This document shows, piece after piece, positions 29,208-42,115 of a DNA stretch of 64,000 nt. Source of the stretch: Trichomonas vaginalis G3 (taxonomy: Eukaryota; Parabasalia; Trichomonadida; Trichomonadidae). The stretch's first letter is position 1. Every line of letters begins with the position of its first letter. The stretch is taken from the NCBI RefSeq assembly GCF_026262505.1, contig NC_067203.1, forward strand, positions 2,914,001 through 2,978,000. The letters are read 5' to 3'. The translations under genes and the position numbers were made by a program. A model generated the notes under the pieces. That model did not search any database. It saw only the letters and a program-made list of their open reading frames with translations, and was not told the origin of the DNA.

Positions 29208-31816
29208 TCACTTCTTAACAAAGTAATATGTGCTTCTTACACCACCATAGCTCAAACGTTTCTTTTCAAACATCGATTGAAACTTATTTTGAGCCATTGG
29301 CTTTAGTCTCTTTTTCTTCAAATACGCCAAGAAATCTTCTTCACATCTTTTCACTTCATAGCCTTCTTTAAACTCCTCCTTGTTAAGTTCTATGAAATCC
29401 TTTATCTCATTCTTTGTTGCAATGGCTTCTTCACGAACGACATCATGAACTATTTCATCATTGCATTCATGTATGACCTCCTTACTGTTCTCATGAACTA
29501 TTTCATCATTGCATTCATGTATGACCTCCTCACTGTTCTCATGAACTATTTCATCACTGTTCTCATGAACGACCTCCTTACTGTCTTTCATAAGCGTTTC
29601 AAAGTCTCCTTTACTCATTACTTCAATCTCATGCTGTTCACAGTAGTACTTAAACTCACTGTATATGTCTTTGTTGTATGTTATATTGCTTCCCATGTAC
29701 TCCATGAATTTTTCAAGCACTTCCTCATAATTCACTGTTTCTTTCTTTCCACGACCTTCTAATATCATACTTGCTTCGTAAATATAACTTCTTGCAGAAC
29801 CGTCTCGCTTTCTACTTCTCTTCACAAATTCTCTCATCTTGCCACCAAATACATTTGAACTACATGCAAAGAATTCATTCTCCTTCGCAAATTCTTTATA
29901 TCTTCTGTAGCACTCTGTACAATTCCATCCGGATACAAACTTTTCATAGAACTCCTCGTAAAACATTTGGTAAGGTGTTTTGTTCATTTCGATGAGTTCT
30001 TGTTTAGCCCTGGTGAATGGTATCTTCCTTACATCAAATTCACTTAAATCTTTCTTCATGAAGTACGTCAGTAAGTTTGAATAAAACTCTTCATTAAAGC
30101 TTTCAATGAGATTTGAGAAATATTCGTAATTTCCTTTGTATCTGCTGCTTACGTCAATGACAACAAATCTTCTGTCGTCTTTGTCAATCTTTACTGAGTT
30201 GAAGTTGTTAGATATCATGATGATATTACAAACATTCTCTATCTTTCTTACTGGCTGACACTTCTGATTTAAGTCCAACTGAGTCTCTGTTACTATTGAC
30301 TTTAGTGCGTCGTGGTTCATGACCTTAGACGTATCGCATGAGCTTAGTTCATTGCATACGATGAGCTTCATGTTCTCAATAGCAGCATTGAATCTACCAA
30401 CCACATTCTCTATTGCCGTTATATTATTGTTGGCGTACTTGCTAATGAGCTCGCATAGAACATTACTAAGTACATTCTTACCAGTTCCTTGCTTTCCTAT
30501 TAACAAAAGTACTGTTCCAGTCTTTCCACAAGGATTTTGAACGATGTAGGCGAACCAGTTCAAAACATACTCATAAAGCTCTTCATCCTCATTACATATG
30601 ACATCGTGAACATGTTTCAAATATCCTTCAATAACGCTTTCATCTACTTCATTCAGTACCTCATACTCATATCCTCTGAAATAGCTGTAAATGTCATCTC
30701 TTTCGTCAAAGAATCTCATGCCTGACTTCATAAGATAGTTCTTGTTCTGACCCGCTTCATAAATCATCAGTGCGTTCACATCCTTCTCCTCAATACGTCC
30801 TACATAAATACTCTTCATGAGCTTATTGAATTCCTTGCTATCTACTGACACAAGTGTTGTTGTGTCTCGTATTCCATCATAATCTTTCACTAGATATGTC
30901 ATACGTGCTCCGTCAATAACAACAACACATCTTCTTAAGTCATTTATAACACTAGCTATGTCAATACCGTCTCACTCATGTACTTATTTCTTCTCAAGTC
31001 CTTTAGTGTGAAAGTGTCTCTAAGTTCTATTTCAAGCAATTCATTTACACATCCTTTGCAATACTTCTCTATAAAATATTTCTGTCGTTCTTTACTAAGT
31101 TTCTTAACAGCTCTGAAGAACCATGTGTTTTGACTCAAACATCCTTCACAACTTCTCTCATTCATTCCTAGTTCTTTCATGTCATTATCTTCAACCTCTA
31201 TGGTCTCATTGACTAAGGTCAAAGGGTTCTTAGTCATTGCTGGTCTTATCTGAAACAATGTTTGTGCAACAGGTTTAACTAGTTCAGCAACGTCCTTCCT
31301 TAATATGAATAGCTGTTTCCACTCATCTTTGCTAACAGTTCTTTCATAACCACTGACAGTAATGATTTCATTTGCTGACCTTAGACACTTATGTTCTATC
31401 ATTTGTATTGCTTTTGTGTAAGGCTTTCGTGAGCATAGGTTGTATATGTCATTCCTGCAATGTTCATTCATGCCAATAGTACTAAATCCTTTCTTTGCTG
31501 TTGAGTGCATAATATCCATTAGTTCCTGTGTTCGTATTGCTGTCTCATAAAATACAACAAGACCTTTGTCATCTATGACGTACTTACCGAAAACATTGCT
31601 TATATTCTTTAACCATGAAATAACATCCTCATTCATGCTGTCAAACATGAAGTAAGGTCTTACATACTCTTCACTTATAAGATACTCCACAAAGTACTTG
31701 TTAAGCTCTATGTCCTCGTGAGCGATTTCATTAGGTTTGATATTAGTTCCTTTTGTCATTGCTGTCATGTACTTCACTCTCATAGTTCCTTTCAATAGCG
31801 TAAAAATACTTCATTG
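29208..31816 (-). pseudogene. SF3 (D5-like) helicase-primase gene, N left arm, broken
   Basis: Helicase domain with Walker A LLIGKQGTGKN, Walker B-type KLIVCNELSS, the motif C region NIIMISNNFN and the downstream DDRRFVVIDVS block, as in D5/phage-type SF3 helicases that unwind DNA as a replicative hexamer. The N-terminal part has CEGC ... CKGC pairs that may bind zinc. The C-terminal region contains a 16-residue repeat (HECNDEIVHENSEEV) with about two copies here, then a basic end (LKKKRLKPMAQNKFQSMF). About one break is seen. It differs from the polymerase genes of M2 and is the only helicase type in the window. Confidence 0.8.
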
Positions 31817-31882
31817 TTTCATAACTGCTCTAAATTCTGTTCAAAATTCGTACAACATAACTTTTAACATTAGTGAAAGAAC

Positions 31883-32590
31883 ATGAGCGAAACAACAACA
31901 TCTAACATTACAGAAGAAGTCAATGACAATGCCGATGAAAACATTACAGAAGGAGCTAGTGAAAATATTGACGAGTTCAGTGAGGAAGAAGATATTGAGG
32001 ACGTCAATGAGAACGTTAGTGGGGAACAAACTCAATGGGAAACATTGAGAAATCATGAAGATTATGAGATTTGTACGACATATCCTTTTACTATTCGTCG
32101 AAAGAAAAACAAACATATTAAGAGTGAATGCTTAAATAATCATGGTTATATTGAGCTTAGTTTAAACAACAAAACACATTTAAAGCATAGAATTATTGCA
32201 GAACAGTGGATTGAAAATCCAAACAATTTGAAAGAAATAGACCATATAAATCATGATAGAACGGACAACAGAATCTCAAACCTTCGTTGGTGTTCTAATC
32301 TGAAAACAATAGAAATAAAAGCAAGTATGGCGATATAGTTTATGAGTTCGTTGATGAAATATCTGACGAAGCTGTTGAAATAACAGATTATGGTAAGCAT
32401 TCGTTTGAGTTCTACTACTATGTTGAGAATGAGGACGCATTCTATTATTATACAGGTCTTAACTATCGAAAACTTCATATAAACTTTACAAAAACAGGTG
32501 CTGCTTATGTTTGTATGATAGATACAGAAAACAAGAGAGTAATCTTATGCATAAACAAATTCAAACGCTTGTACGGCTTCATGTAGGACA
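31883..32590 (+). pseudogene. HNH endonuclease (NUMOD4/HNH_3-like), N left arm, broken
   Basis: An acidic N-terminal ~50 residues (EEVNDNADENITEGASENID) precede a NUMOD4-like stretch (WETLRNHEDYEICTTYPFTI) and an HNH_3-like nuclease core (LKHRIIAEQWIENP, EIDHINHDRTDNRISNLRWC). The C-terminal ~90 residues are beta-rich. This family makes double-strand cuts, often for homing. The gene is divergent from the helicase, 66 bp away. About one break is seen; the right-arm copy has a longer open frame. Confidence 0.8.
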
Positions 32591-33530
32591 AACATTATTT
32601 TTCAACACTAACGCCAACACGTAGGACAAACATTCATGACTAACATTACTGTATAACATAAATGTTTTGTCATGATTTCATCGTAAATGTTTTGTCATGA
32701 CCTCATCGTAAATGATTTGTCATGATTTCATCGTACATGTTTTGTCAAGACTTTTTCATCGTAATGAGCGTAAATGATCCAAAAATATATTTTAGGTAAG
32801 ATGATCTCATTTCTCATCATGAATTTTCATGACTTCTTCATCGTAAATGTTTTGTCAAGACTTCTTCATCGTAATGAGCGTAAATGATCCAAAAATATAT
32901 TTTAGGTGAAGAGGTGAGATCTCACCTCTTTTCTCACCTCTTTTCTCACCCCATGAATTTTCATGACTTCTTCATCGTACATGTTTTGTCATGATTTCAT
33001 CGTAATGAGCGTAAATGTTTTGTCATGATTTCATCGTATATGTTTTGTCAAGACTTCTTCGTATATGTTTTGTCATGATTTAATCGTATATGTTTTGTCA
33101 TGATTTAATCGTACATGTTTTGTCAAGACTTCTTCATCGTAATGAGCGTATATGTTTTGTCAAGACTTCTTCGTATATGTTTTGTCATGATTTAATCGTA
33201 TATGTTTTGTCATGATTTAATCGTATATGTTTTGTCAAGACTTCTTCATCGTAATGAGCGTAAATGTTTTGTCATGATTTCATCGTAAATGTTTTGTCAT
33301 GATTTAATCGTATATGTTTTGTCATGATTTAATCGTATATGTTTTGTCATGATTTAATCGTATATGTTTTGTCAAGACTTCTTCATCGTAATGAGCGTAA
33401 ATGTTTTGTCATGATTTCATCGTAAATGTTTTGTCAAGACTTCTTCGTATATGTTTTGTCATGATTTAATCGTACATGTTTTGTCAAGACTTCTTCATCG
33501 TAATGAGCGTAAATGTTTTGTGAAGAATAT
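32591..33530. repeat. Minisatellite, N left arm outer block
   Basis: Tandem variants of CGTAAATGTTTTGTCATGAT / CGTATATGTTTTGTCAAGAC, unit about 28 bp with optional TTCATCGTAATGAG inserts, plus word boxes near 32790 and 32890-32955. It is about 0.5 kb longer than its mirror (42110-42360), the main length difference between arms. No gene is seen. Confidence 0.85.
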
Positions 33531-33532
33531 AA

Positions 33533-33850
33533 CAACCGCCTGAATTCAGACGGTTGCTTTTTATACAAAATTCACACAGGAAAATTCTTGAGTTTTGGTT
33601 GAAAGAATACGGTGGAGCCAAAAGTGGCTCGACCTCAAAACAAACATTTTATGAGCTTACTAAGGCATTTATGAATGAATTCAAAGGTATTTGCATACAT
33701 CCTGACCTCGTTCATTTTGTTGCTGAATGGTGCTCTGTAAAGTATGCATTTTATGTCAAAGATATTATGGACTCCATAGATAAGAAAGTTCATGAGAAGT
33801 TAGATGAAGAAGAACTCGAAGATACAGTAGAGAATGCAAAACATTTTTGA
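33533..33850 (+). pseudogene. KilA-N-like fragment, N left arm
   Basis: Encodes KILEFWLKEYGGAKSGSTSK, then GICIHPDLVHFVAEWCSVKY and VKDIMDSIDKKVHEKLDEEE, the C-terminal part of a KilA-N DNA-binding domain with a charged tail. It begins at a hairpin (CAACCG..CGGTTG around GAATTC) and has no proper start, so it is a fragment; the mirror copy is at 41639-41935. A partial second copy follows at 33893-33985. Confidence 0.6.
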
Positions 33851-33878
33851 CGAAGTGAAGATCTTCACTTCGTCAAAA
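33845..33878. repeat. 34-bp perfect palindrome
   Basis: TTTTGACGAAGTGAAG plus its exact inverse around AGATCT. It covers the end of the KilA-N fragment, and the mirrored copy is at 41611-41644. A shorter imperfect relative (GACGAAGTGCAATTCTTCAC) is near 34315. Confidence 0.9.
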
Positions 33879-36800
33879 TGTGATGCAAAAACAAGCATTT
33901 TATGAGCTTACTAAGGCATTTATGAATGAATTCAAAGGTATTTGCATACATCCTGACCTCGTTCATTTTGTTGTTGAATTCAGCAAAAATAATGTTTAGG
34001 GTAGATGGTTTTTAGGTGTCACTACGTCACCATGTCACCAGGTTAATTAACTTCTCTTAAAATTACTGACAACATGACATTTAGACAACAGTCCAGGAAA
34101 TAAACTTCATCGTAAATGTTTTGTCAAGGTTTCATCGTATATGCTTTGTCAAACATGAACGTATATGCTTTGTCAAACATGAACGTATATGTTTTGTCAA
34201 ACATGAACGTAAATGTTTTGTCATGATGCAAAAATAATGAGTTCATTTACTCACAATATTTTTGTACAAAATGTAAAGTATGGCGGTTTGAAACCGTCGG
34301 GAACCTTCACTTTTTTGACGAAGTGCAATTCTTCACTTCGTGTCAAAACTTCATCGTAATGAGTGTAAATGAACCAAAAATAATGTTTACGTAAATTTTC
34401 AGGTTATTCAATAATTAATTATTTTTGAAGAACTGAAGGTGTCACCATGTTACCATGTGCTACCAGGTTAATGAACTTCTCTGAAAAAATGAGACAACAT
34501 GACATTTAGACAACAACACAGGAGGAAGGCATTTATGAATTATTTTTGAAGAACTGAAGGTGCTACCATGTTACCATGTGCTACCAGGTTATTTAACTTC
34601 TCTGAAAAAGTGTGACAACATGACATTTTGACAACAACACAGGAAATAAATGTTTACGTAAATGTTTTGTCATGATTTCTTCATCGGAATGAGCGTAAAT
34701 CAGACAAAAATAATGTTTAGGTGAAGAGGTGAGATCTCACCTCTTTTCTCACCTCATTGAATTTTCATGATTTCTTCATCGGAATGAACGTATATGCTTT
34801 GTCAAACATGAACGTATATGCTTTGTCAAACATGAACGTATATGCTTTGTCAAGGTTTCATCGTATATGCTTTGTCAAACATGAGCGTAAATGATTTGTC
34901 ATGATTTCATCGTATATGCTTTGTCAAACATGAACGTATATGCTTTGTCAAGGTTTCATCGTATATGCTTTGTCAAAACTTCTTCATCGTAATGAGCGTA
35001 AATGTTTTGTCAAGGTTTCATCGTATATGTTTTGTCAAACATGAGCGTAAATGATTTGTCATGATTTCTTCTTCGTATATGCTTTGTCAAACATGAACGT
35101 ATATGCTTTGTCATGATTTCTTCTTCGTAAATGTTTTGTCATGATTTCTTCATCGTAAATGTTTTGTCAAACATGAACGTAAATGTTTTGTCATGACTTC
35201 TTCTTCGTAAATGTTTTGTCATGATTTCTTCGTAAATGTTTTGTCATGATTTCTTCATCGGAATGAACGTATATGCTTTGTCAAACATGAACGTATATGC
35301 TTTGTCATGATTTCTTCGTAAATGTTTTGTCAAGACTTCTTCATCGTAAATGTTTTGTCGAAACTTCTTCATCGTAATGAGTGTAAATGAACCAAAAATA
35401 ATGTTTACGTTCATGTTTTCAGGTGTCACCATGTCACCATGTGCTACCAGGTTAATGAACTTCTCTGAAAAAATGAGACAACATGACATTTTGACAACAC
35501 AACAGGATTAATGAGGAAGGCATTTATGAAGTATTTTTGAAGAACTGAAGGTGTCACCATGTTACCATGTGCTACCAGGTTAATGAACTTCTCTGAAAAA
35601 GTGTGACAACATGACATTTTGACAACACAGCAGGGGAAGGCAGTTATGAAGTATTTTTGAAGAACTGAAGGTGTCACTATGTCACCATGTCACCAGGTTA
35701 TTTAACTTCTCTGAAAAAGTGTGACAACATGACATTTTGACAACAACACAGGAAATAAATGTTTACGTAAATGTTTTGTCATGATTTCTTCGTTTATGTT
35801 TTGTCATGATTTCTTCATCGGAATGAACGTACATGTTTTGTCATGACTTCTTCATCGTAATGAGCGTAAATGACCCAAAAATAATGTTTAGGTGAAGAGG
35901 TGAGATCTCACCTCTTTTCTCACCTCTTTTCTCACCTCATTGAATTTTCATGATTTCTTCATCGGAATGAACGTATATGCTTTGTCATGATTTCTTCATC
36001 GTAATGAACGTAAATGATTTGTCAAAACTTCATCGTATATGTTTTGTCATGATTTCATCGTATATGCTTTGTCATGATTTCTTCATCGTAATGAACGTAT
36101 ATGCTTTGTCAAACATGAACGTAAATGATTTGTCAAGACTTCTTCATCGTAATGAGTGTAAATGATTTGTCATGATTTCATCGTATATGTTTTGTCAAGA
36201 CTTCTTCATCGTAATGAGTGTAAATGATTTGTCATGATTTCATCGTATATGTTTTGTCGAAACTTCTTCATCGTAAATGAGTGTAAATGATCTAAAAATA
36301 ATGTTTAGGTGAAGAGGTGAGATCTCACCTCTTTTCTCACCTCTTTTCTCACCTCATGAATTTTCATGATTTCTTCATCGTATATGCTTTGTCAAACATG
36401 AACGTACATGTTTTGTCGAAACTTCTTCATCGTAATGAGTGTAAATGATCCAAAAATAATGTTTAGGTGAAGAGGTGAGATCTCACCTCTTTTCTCACCT
36501 CTTTTCTCACCTCATTGAATTTTCATGATTTCTTCATCGTATATGCTTTGTCAAACAAGAACGTACATGTTTTGTCATGACTTCTTCTTCGTAAATGATT
36601 TGTCAAACATGAACGTATATGTTTTGTCGAAACTTCTTCATCGTGATGAGTGTAAATGATCCAAAAATAATGTTTAGGTGAAGAGGTGAGATCTCACCTC
36701 TTTTCTCACCTCTTTTCTCACCTCATTGAATTTTCATGATTTCTTCATCGTATATGCTTTGTCAAACAAGAACGTACATGTTTTGTCATGACTTCTTCTT

Positions 36801-37965
36801 CGTAAATGATTTGTCAAACATGAACGTATATGTTTTGTCGAAACTTCTTCATCGTGATGAGTGTAAATGATCTAAAAATAATGTTTAGGTGAAGAGGTGA
36901 GATCTCACCTCTTTTCTCACCTCTTTTCTCACCTCATGAATTTTCATGATTTCTTCATCGTATATGCTTTGTCAAACATGAACGTACATGTTTTGTCGAA
37001 ACTTCTTCATCGTAATGAGTGTAAATGATCTAAAAATAATGTTTAGGTGAAGAGGTGAGATCTCACCTCTTTTCTCACCTCATGAATTTTCATGATTTCT
37101 TCATCGTATATGCTTTGTCGAAACTTCATCGTATATGTTTTGTCATGATTTCTTCGTACATGTTTTGTCGAAACTTCATCGTAATGAACGTATATTCTTT
37201 GTCAAACATGAGCGTAAATGTTTTGTCAAGACTTCTTCATCGTATATGTTTTGTCATGATTTCATCGTAATGAGCGTATATGTTTTGTCAAACATGAACG
37301 TAAATGATCCAAAAATAATGTTTATGTTAGAATGTTAGATCTAACCTCATTTCTACCCTCATTTCTACCCTCATGAATTTTCATACGGAATCTCTTCGTA
37401 AATGTTTTGTCATGATTTCTTCATCGTAATGAGTGTAAATGTTTTGTCGAAACTTCATCGTACATGTTTTGTCGAAACTTCTTCATCGTAATGAACGTAT
37501 ATTCTTTGTCATGATTTCTTCATCGTAAATGTTTTGTCATGACTTCTTCATCGTAATGAGTGTAAATGTTTTGTCAAACATGAACGTAAATGATCCAAAA
37601 ATAATGTTTATGTTAGAATGTTAGATCTAACCTCATTTCTACCCTCATTTCTACCCTCATGAATTTTCATACGGAATCTCTTCGTAAATGTTTTGTCATG
37701 ATTTCTTCATCGTAATGAGCGTATATTCTTTGTTAAACATGAACGTAAATGTTTTGTCATGATTTCTTCATCGTAATGAGCGTAAATGACCCAAAAATAA
37801 TGTTTATGTTAGAATGTTAGATCTAACACCTTTTCTAACATGTTTTCTAACATGGAGGATTTCATTAGATATACACATTCTTCCTTCATTTCATTCTATA
37901 CACAATTTACATCATAGACGATTTAATAGATATAATACTTTACTGGTTCATTAGATATAAACATT
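33879..37965. repeat. Inner minisatellite and word boxes, N left arm
   Basis: About 4 kb of 25-28-bp minisatellite (ATGNTTTGTCAAACATGAACGT and related types), several GTCACCATGTGCTACCAGG / TTCTCTGAAAAAGTGTGAC modules, and about ten word boxes. Boxes near 34712, 35891, 36307, 36466, 36676, 36886 and 37046 are CTCACC type; near 37335 and 37615 CTAACA/CTACCC hybrids; near 37805 CTAACA type. Short open frames here are repeat translations and not genes. Confidence 0.9.
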
Positions 37966-38026
37966 CTTCCCTAAACATTATTTTAGTTAAAGTCCAACAA
38001 ATATTTTTAGGATACTTTCACCAAAT
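37966..38026. other. 61-bp spacer at the centre of the N palindrome
   Basis: The only unpaired stretch of the element. It lies between ATATAAACATT (ends 37965) and AATGTTTATAT (starts 38027), with symmetry centre near 37996. It contains CCCTAAACATTATTTT, the sequence that normally flanks word boxes. No gene is seen. Confidence 0.9.
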
Positions 38027-41000
38027 AATGTTTATATCTAATGAACCAGTAAAGTATTATATCTATTAAATCGTCTATGATGTAAATTGTGTATAGAATG
38101 AAATGAAGGAAGAATGTGTATATCTAATGAAATCCTCCATGTTAGAAAACATGTTAGAAAAGGTGTTAGATCTAACATTCTAACATAAACATTATTTTTG
38201 GGTCATTTACGCTCATTACGATGAAGAAATCATGACAAAACATTTACGTTCATGTTTAACAAAGAATATACGCTCATTACGATGAAGAAATCATGACAAA
38301 ACATTTACGAAGAGATTCCGTATGAAAATTCATGAGGGTAGAAATGAGGGTAGAAATGAGGTTAGATCTAACATTCTAACATAAACATTATTTTTGGATC
38401 ATTTACGTTCATGTTTGACAAAACATATACGCTCATTACGATGAAATCATGACAAAACATATACGATGAAGAAGTCTTGACAAAACATTTACGCTCATGT
38501 TTGACAAAGAATATACGTTCATTACGATGAAGTTTCGACAAACATGTACGAAGAAATCATGACAAAACATATACGATGAAGTTTGACAAAGCATATAGGA
38601 TGAAGAAATCATGAAAATTCATGAGGTGAGAAAAGAGGTGAGATCTCACCTCTTCACCTAAACATTATTTTTAGATCATTTACACTCATTACGATGAAGA
38701 AGTTTCGACAAAACATGTACGTTCATGTTTGACAAAGCATTACGATGAAGAAATCATGAAAATTCATGAGGTGAGAAAAGAGGTGAGAAAAAAGGTGAGA
38801 TCTCACCTCTTCACCTAAACATTATTTTTAGATCATTTACACTCATCACGATGAAGAAGTTTCGACAAAACATATACGTTCATGTTTGACAAATCATTTC
38901 GAAGAAGAAGTCATGACAAAACATGTACGTTCTTGTTTGACAAAGCATATACGATGAAGAAATCATGAAAATTCAATGAGGTGAGAAAGAGGTGAGAAAA
39001 GAGGTGAGATCTCACCTCTTCACCTAAACATTATTTTTGGATCATTTACACTCATTACGATGAAGAAGTTTCGACAAAACATGTACGTTCATGTTTGACA
39101 AAGCATATACGATGAGAAATCATGAAATTCAATGAGGTGAGAAAAGAGGTGAGAAAAGAGGTGAGATCTCACCTCTTCACCTAAACATTATTTTTAGATC
39201 ATTTACACTCATTTACGATGAAGAAGTTTCGACAAAACATATACGATGAAATCATGACAAATCATTTACACTCATTACGATGAAGAAGTCTTGACAAAAC
39301 ATATACGATGAAATCATGACAAATCATTTACACTCATTACGATGAAGAAGTCTTGACAAATCATTTACGTTCATGTTTGACAAAGCATATACGTTCATTA
39401 CGATGAAGAAATCATGACAAAGCATATACGATGAAATCATGACAAAACATATACGATGAAGTTTTGACAAATCATTTACGTTCATTACGATGAAGAAATC
39501 ATGACAAAGCATATACGTTCATTCCGATGAAGAAATCATGAAAATTCAATGAGGTGAGAAAAGAGGTGAGAAAAGAGGTGAGATCTCACCTCTTCACCTA
39601 AACATTATTTTTGGGTCATTTACGCTCATTACGATGAAGAAGTCATGACAAAACATGTACGTTCATTCCGATGAAGAAATCATGACAAAACATAAACGAA
39701 GAAATCATGACAAAACATTTACGTAAACATTTATTTCCTGTGTTGTTGTCAAAATGTCATGTTGTCACACTTTTTCAGAGAAGTTCATTAACCTGGTAGC
39801 ACATGGTAACATGGTAGCACCTTCAGTTCTTCAAAAATAATTCATAAATGCCTTCCTCCTGTGTTGTTGTCAAAATGTCATGTTGTCACACTTTTTCAGA
39901 GAAGTTCATTAACCTGGTAGCACATGGTAACATGGTGACACCTTCAGTTCTTCAAAAATACTTCATAAATGCCTTCCTCATTAATCCTGTTGTGTTGTCA
40001 AAATGTCATGTTGTCTCATTTTTTCAGAGAAGTTCATTAACCTGGTAGCACATGGTGACATGGTGACACCTGAAAACATGAACGTAAACATTATTTTTGG
40101 TTCATTTACACTCATTACGATGAAGAAGTTTCGACAAAACATTTACGATGAAGAAGTCTTGACAAAACATTTACGAAGAAATCATGACAAAGCATATACG
40201 TTCATGTTTGACAAAGCATATACGTTCATTCCGATGAAGAAATCATGACAAAACATTTACGAAGAAATCATGACAAAACATTTACGAAGAAGAAGTCATG
40301 ACAAAACATTTACGTTCATGTTTGACAAAACATTTACGATGAAGAAATCATGACAAAACATTTACGAAGAAGAAATCATGACAAAGCATATACGTTCATG
40401 TTTGACAAAGCATATACGAAGAAGAAATCATGACAAATCATTTACGCTCATGTTTGACAAAACATATACGATGAAACCTTGACAAAACATTTACGCTCAT
40501 TACGATGAAGAAGTTTTGACAAAGCATATACGATGAAACCTTGACAAAGCATATACGTTCATGTTTGACAAAGCATATACGATGAAATCATGACAAATCA
40601 TTTACGCTCATGTTTGACAAAGCATATACGATGAAACCTTGACAAAGCATATACGTTCATGTTTGACAAAGCATATACGTTCATGTTTGACAAAGCATAT
40701 ACGTTCATTCCGATGAAGAAATCATGAAATTCAATGAGGTGAGAAAAGAGGTGAGATCTCACTCTTCACCTAAACATTATTTTTCTGATTTACGCTCATT
40801 CCGATGAAGAAATCATGACAAAACATTTACGTAAACATTTATTTCCTGTGTTGTTGTCAAAATGTCATGTTGTCACACTTTTTCAGAGAAGTTCATTAAC
40901 CTGGTAGCACATGGTAACATGGTAGCACCTTCAGTTCTTCAAAAATAATTCATAAATGCCTTCCTCCTGTGTTGTTGTCTAAATGTCATGTTGTCTCATT

Positions 41001-41610
41001 TTTTCAGAGAAGTTCATTAACCTGGTAGCACATGGTAACATGGTGACACCTTCAGTTCTTCAAAAATAATTAATTATTGAATAACCTGAAAACATTTACG
41101 TAAACATTATTTTTGGTTCATTTACACTCATTACGATGAAGTTTTGACACGAAGTGAAGAATTGCACTTCGTCAAAAAAGTGAAGGTTCCCGACGGTTTC
41201 AAACCGCCATACTTTACATTTTGTACAAAAATATTGTGAGTAAATGAACTCATTATTTTTGCATCATGACAAAACATTTACGTTCATGTTTGACAAAACA
41301 TATACGTTCATGTTTGACAAAGCATATACGTTCATGTTTGACAAAGCATATACGATGAAACCTTGACAAAACATTTACGATGAAGTTTATTTCCTGGACT
41401 GTTGTCTAAATGTCATGTTGTCAGTAATTTTAAGAGAAGTTAATTAACCTGGTGACATGGTGACGTAGTGACACCTAAAAACCATCTACCCTAAACATTA
41501 TTTTTGCTGAATTCAACAACAAAATGAACGAGGTCAGGATGTATGCAAATACCTTTGAATTCATTCATAAATGCCTTAGTAAGCTCATAAATGCTTGTTT
41601 TTGCATCACA
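38027..41610. repeat. Inner minisatellite and word boxes, N right arm
   Basis: Inverted copy of 33879-37965, about 0.5 kb shorter through repeat-number loss. Boxes are mirrored near 38147 (CTAACA), 38335 (hybrid), and 38629, 38769, 38975, 39136, 39550 and 40737 (CTCACC). No gene is seen. Confidence 0.9.
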
Positions 41611-41644
41611 TTTTGACGAAGTGAAGATCTTCACTTCGTCAAAA
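41611..41644. repeat. 34-bp perfect palindrome, right-arm copy
   Basis: Same sequence as 33845-33878, as expected from the inverted arms; the centre is AGATCT. Confidence 0.9.
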
Positions 41645-41950
41645 ATGTTTTGCATTCTCTACTGTATCTTCGAGTTCTTCTTCATCTAACTTCTCATGAA
41701 CTTTCTTATCTATGGAGTCCATAATATCTTTGACATAAAATGCATACTTTACAGAGCACCATTCAGCAACAAAATGAACGAGGTCAGGATGTATGCAAAT
41801 ACCTTTGAATTCATTCATAAATGCCTTAGTAAGCTCATAAAATGTTTGTTTTGAGGTCGAGCCACTTTTGGCTCCACCGTATTCTTTCAACCAAAACTCA
41901 AGAATTTTCCTGTGTGAATTTTGTATAAAAAGCAACCGTCTGAATTCAGG
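41639..41950 (-). pseudogene. KilA-N-like fragment, N right arm
   Basis: Same protein stretch as the left-arm fragment (GICIHPDLVHFVAEWCSVKY, VKDIMDSID). On its outer side the sequence switches to a different KilA-N gene piece (see next entry), which is not present in the left arm. Confidence 0.6.
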
Positions 41951-41974
41951 CGATTGCTATATTCTTCACAAAAT

Positions 41975-42115
41975 GCCTTATAATACTCTTCGTTCTACAA
42001 AGCAAGCATATCATTGGTTTGAAAACCAACAGATAAAAGAAATTTTAGAAGAATTTCCTCATATGATTGCTTCCCTCGGAAAACCGAGAGAAGAGATTCC
42101 GTATGAAAATTCAAG
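41975..42115 (+). pseudogene. Transplanted piece of the M2-type KilA-N gene
   Basis: Encodes LRSTKQAYHWFENQQIKEIL then MIASLGKPREEIPYEN, the N-terminal KilA-N part of the gene at 17436-18261. It lies between the right-arm KilA-N fragment and a CTAACA-type box, replacing minisatellite found at the same place in the left arm. It is about 125 bp long and cannot be a gene alone. Confidence 0.7.

Noticed and set aside
29208-31816. The N helicase as a polymerase or packaging ATPase
   Set aside because: Walker A GKQGTGKN with the NIIMISNN and DDRRFVVIDVS blocks fits SF3/D5-type helicases, and the packaging ATPase is clearly a different gene.
35244-40248. Open frames of 60-80 codons in the middle of N
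   Set aside because: They are translations of minisatellite and appear in mirrored pairs only because the DNA is inverted; no start context or domain is seen.
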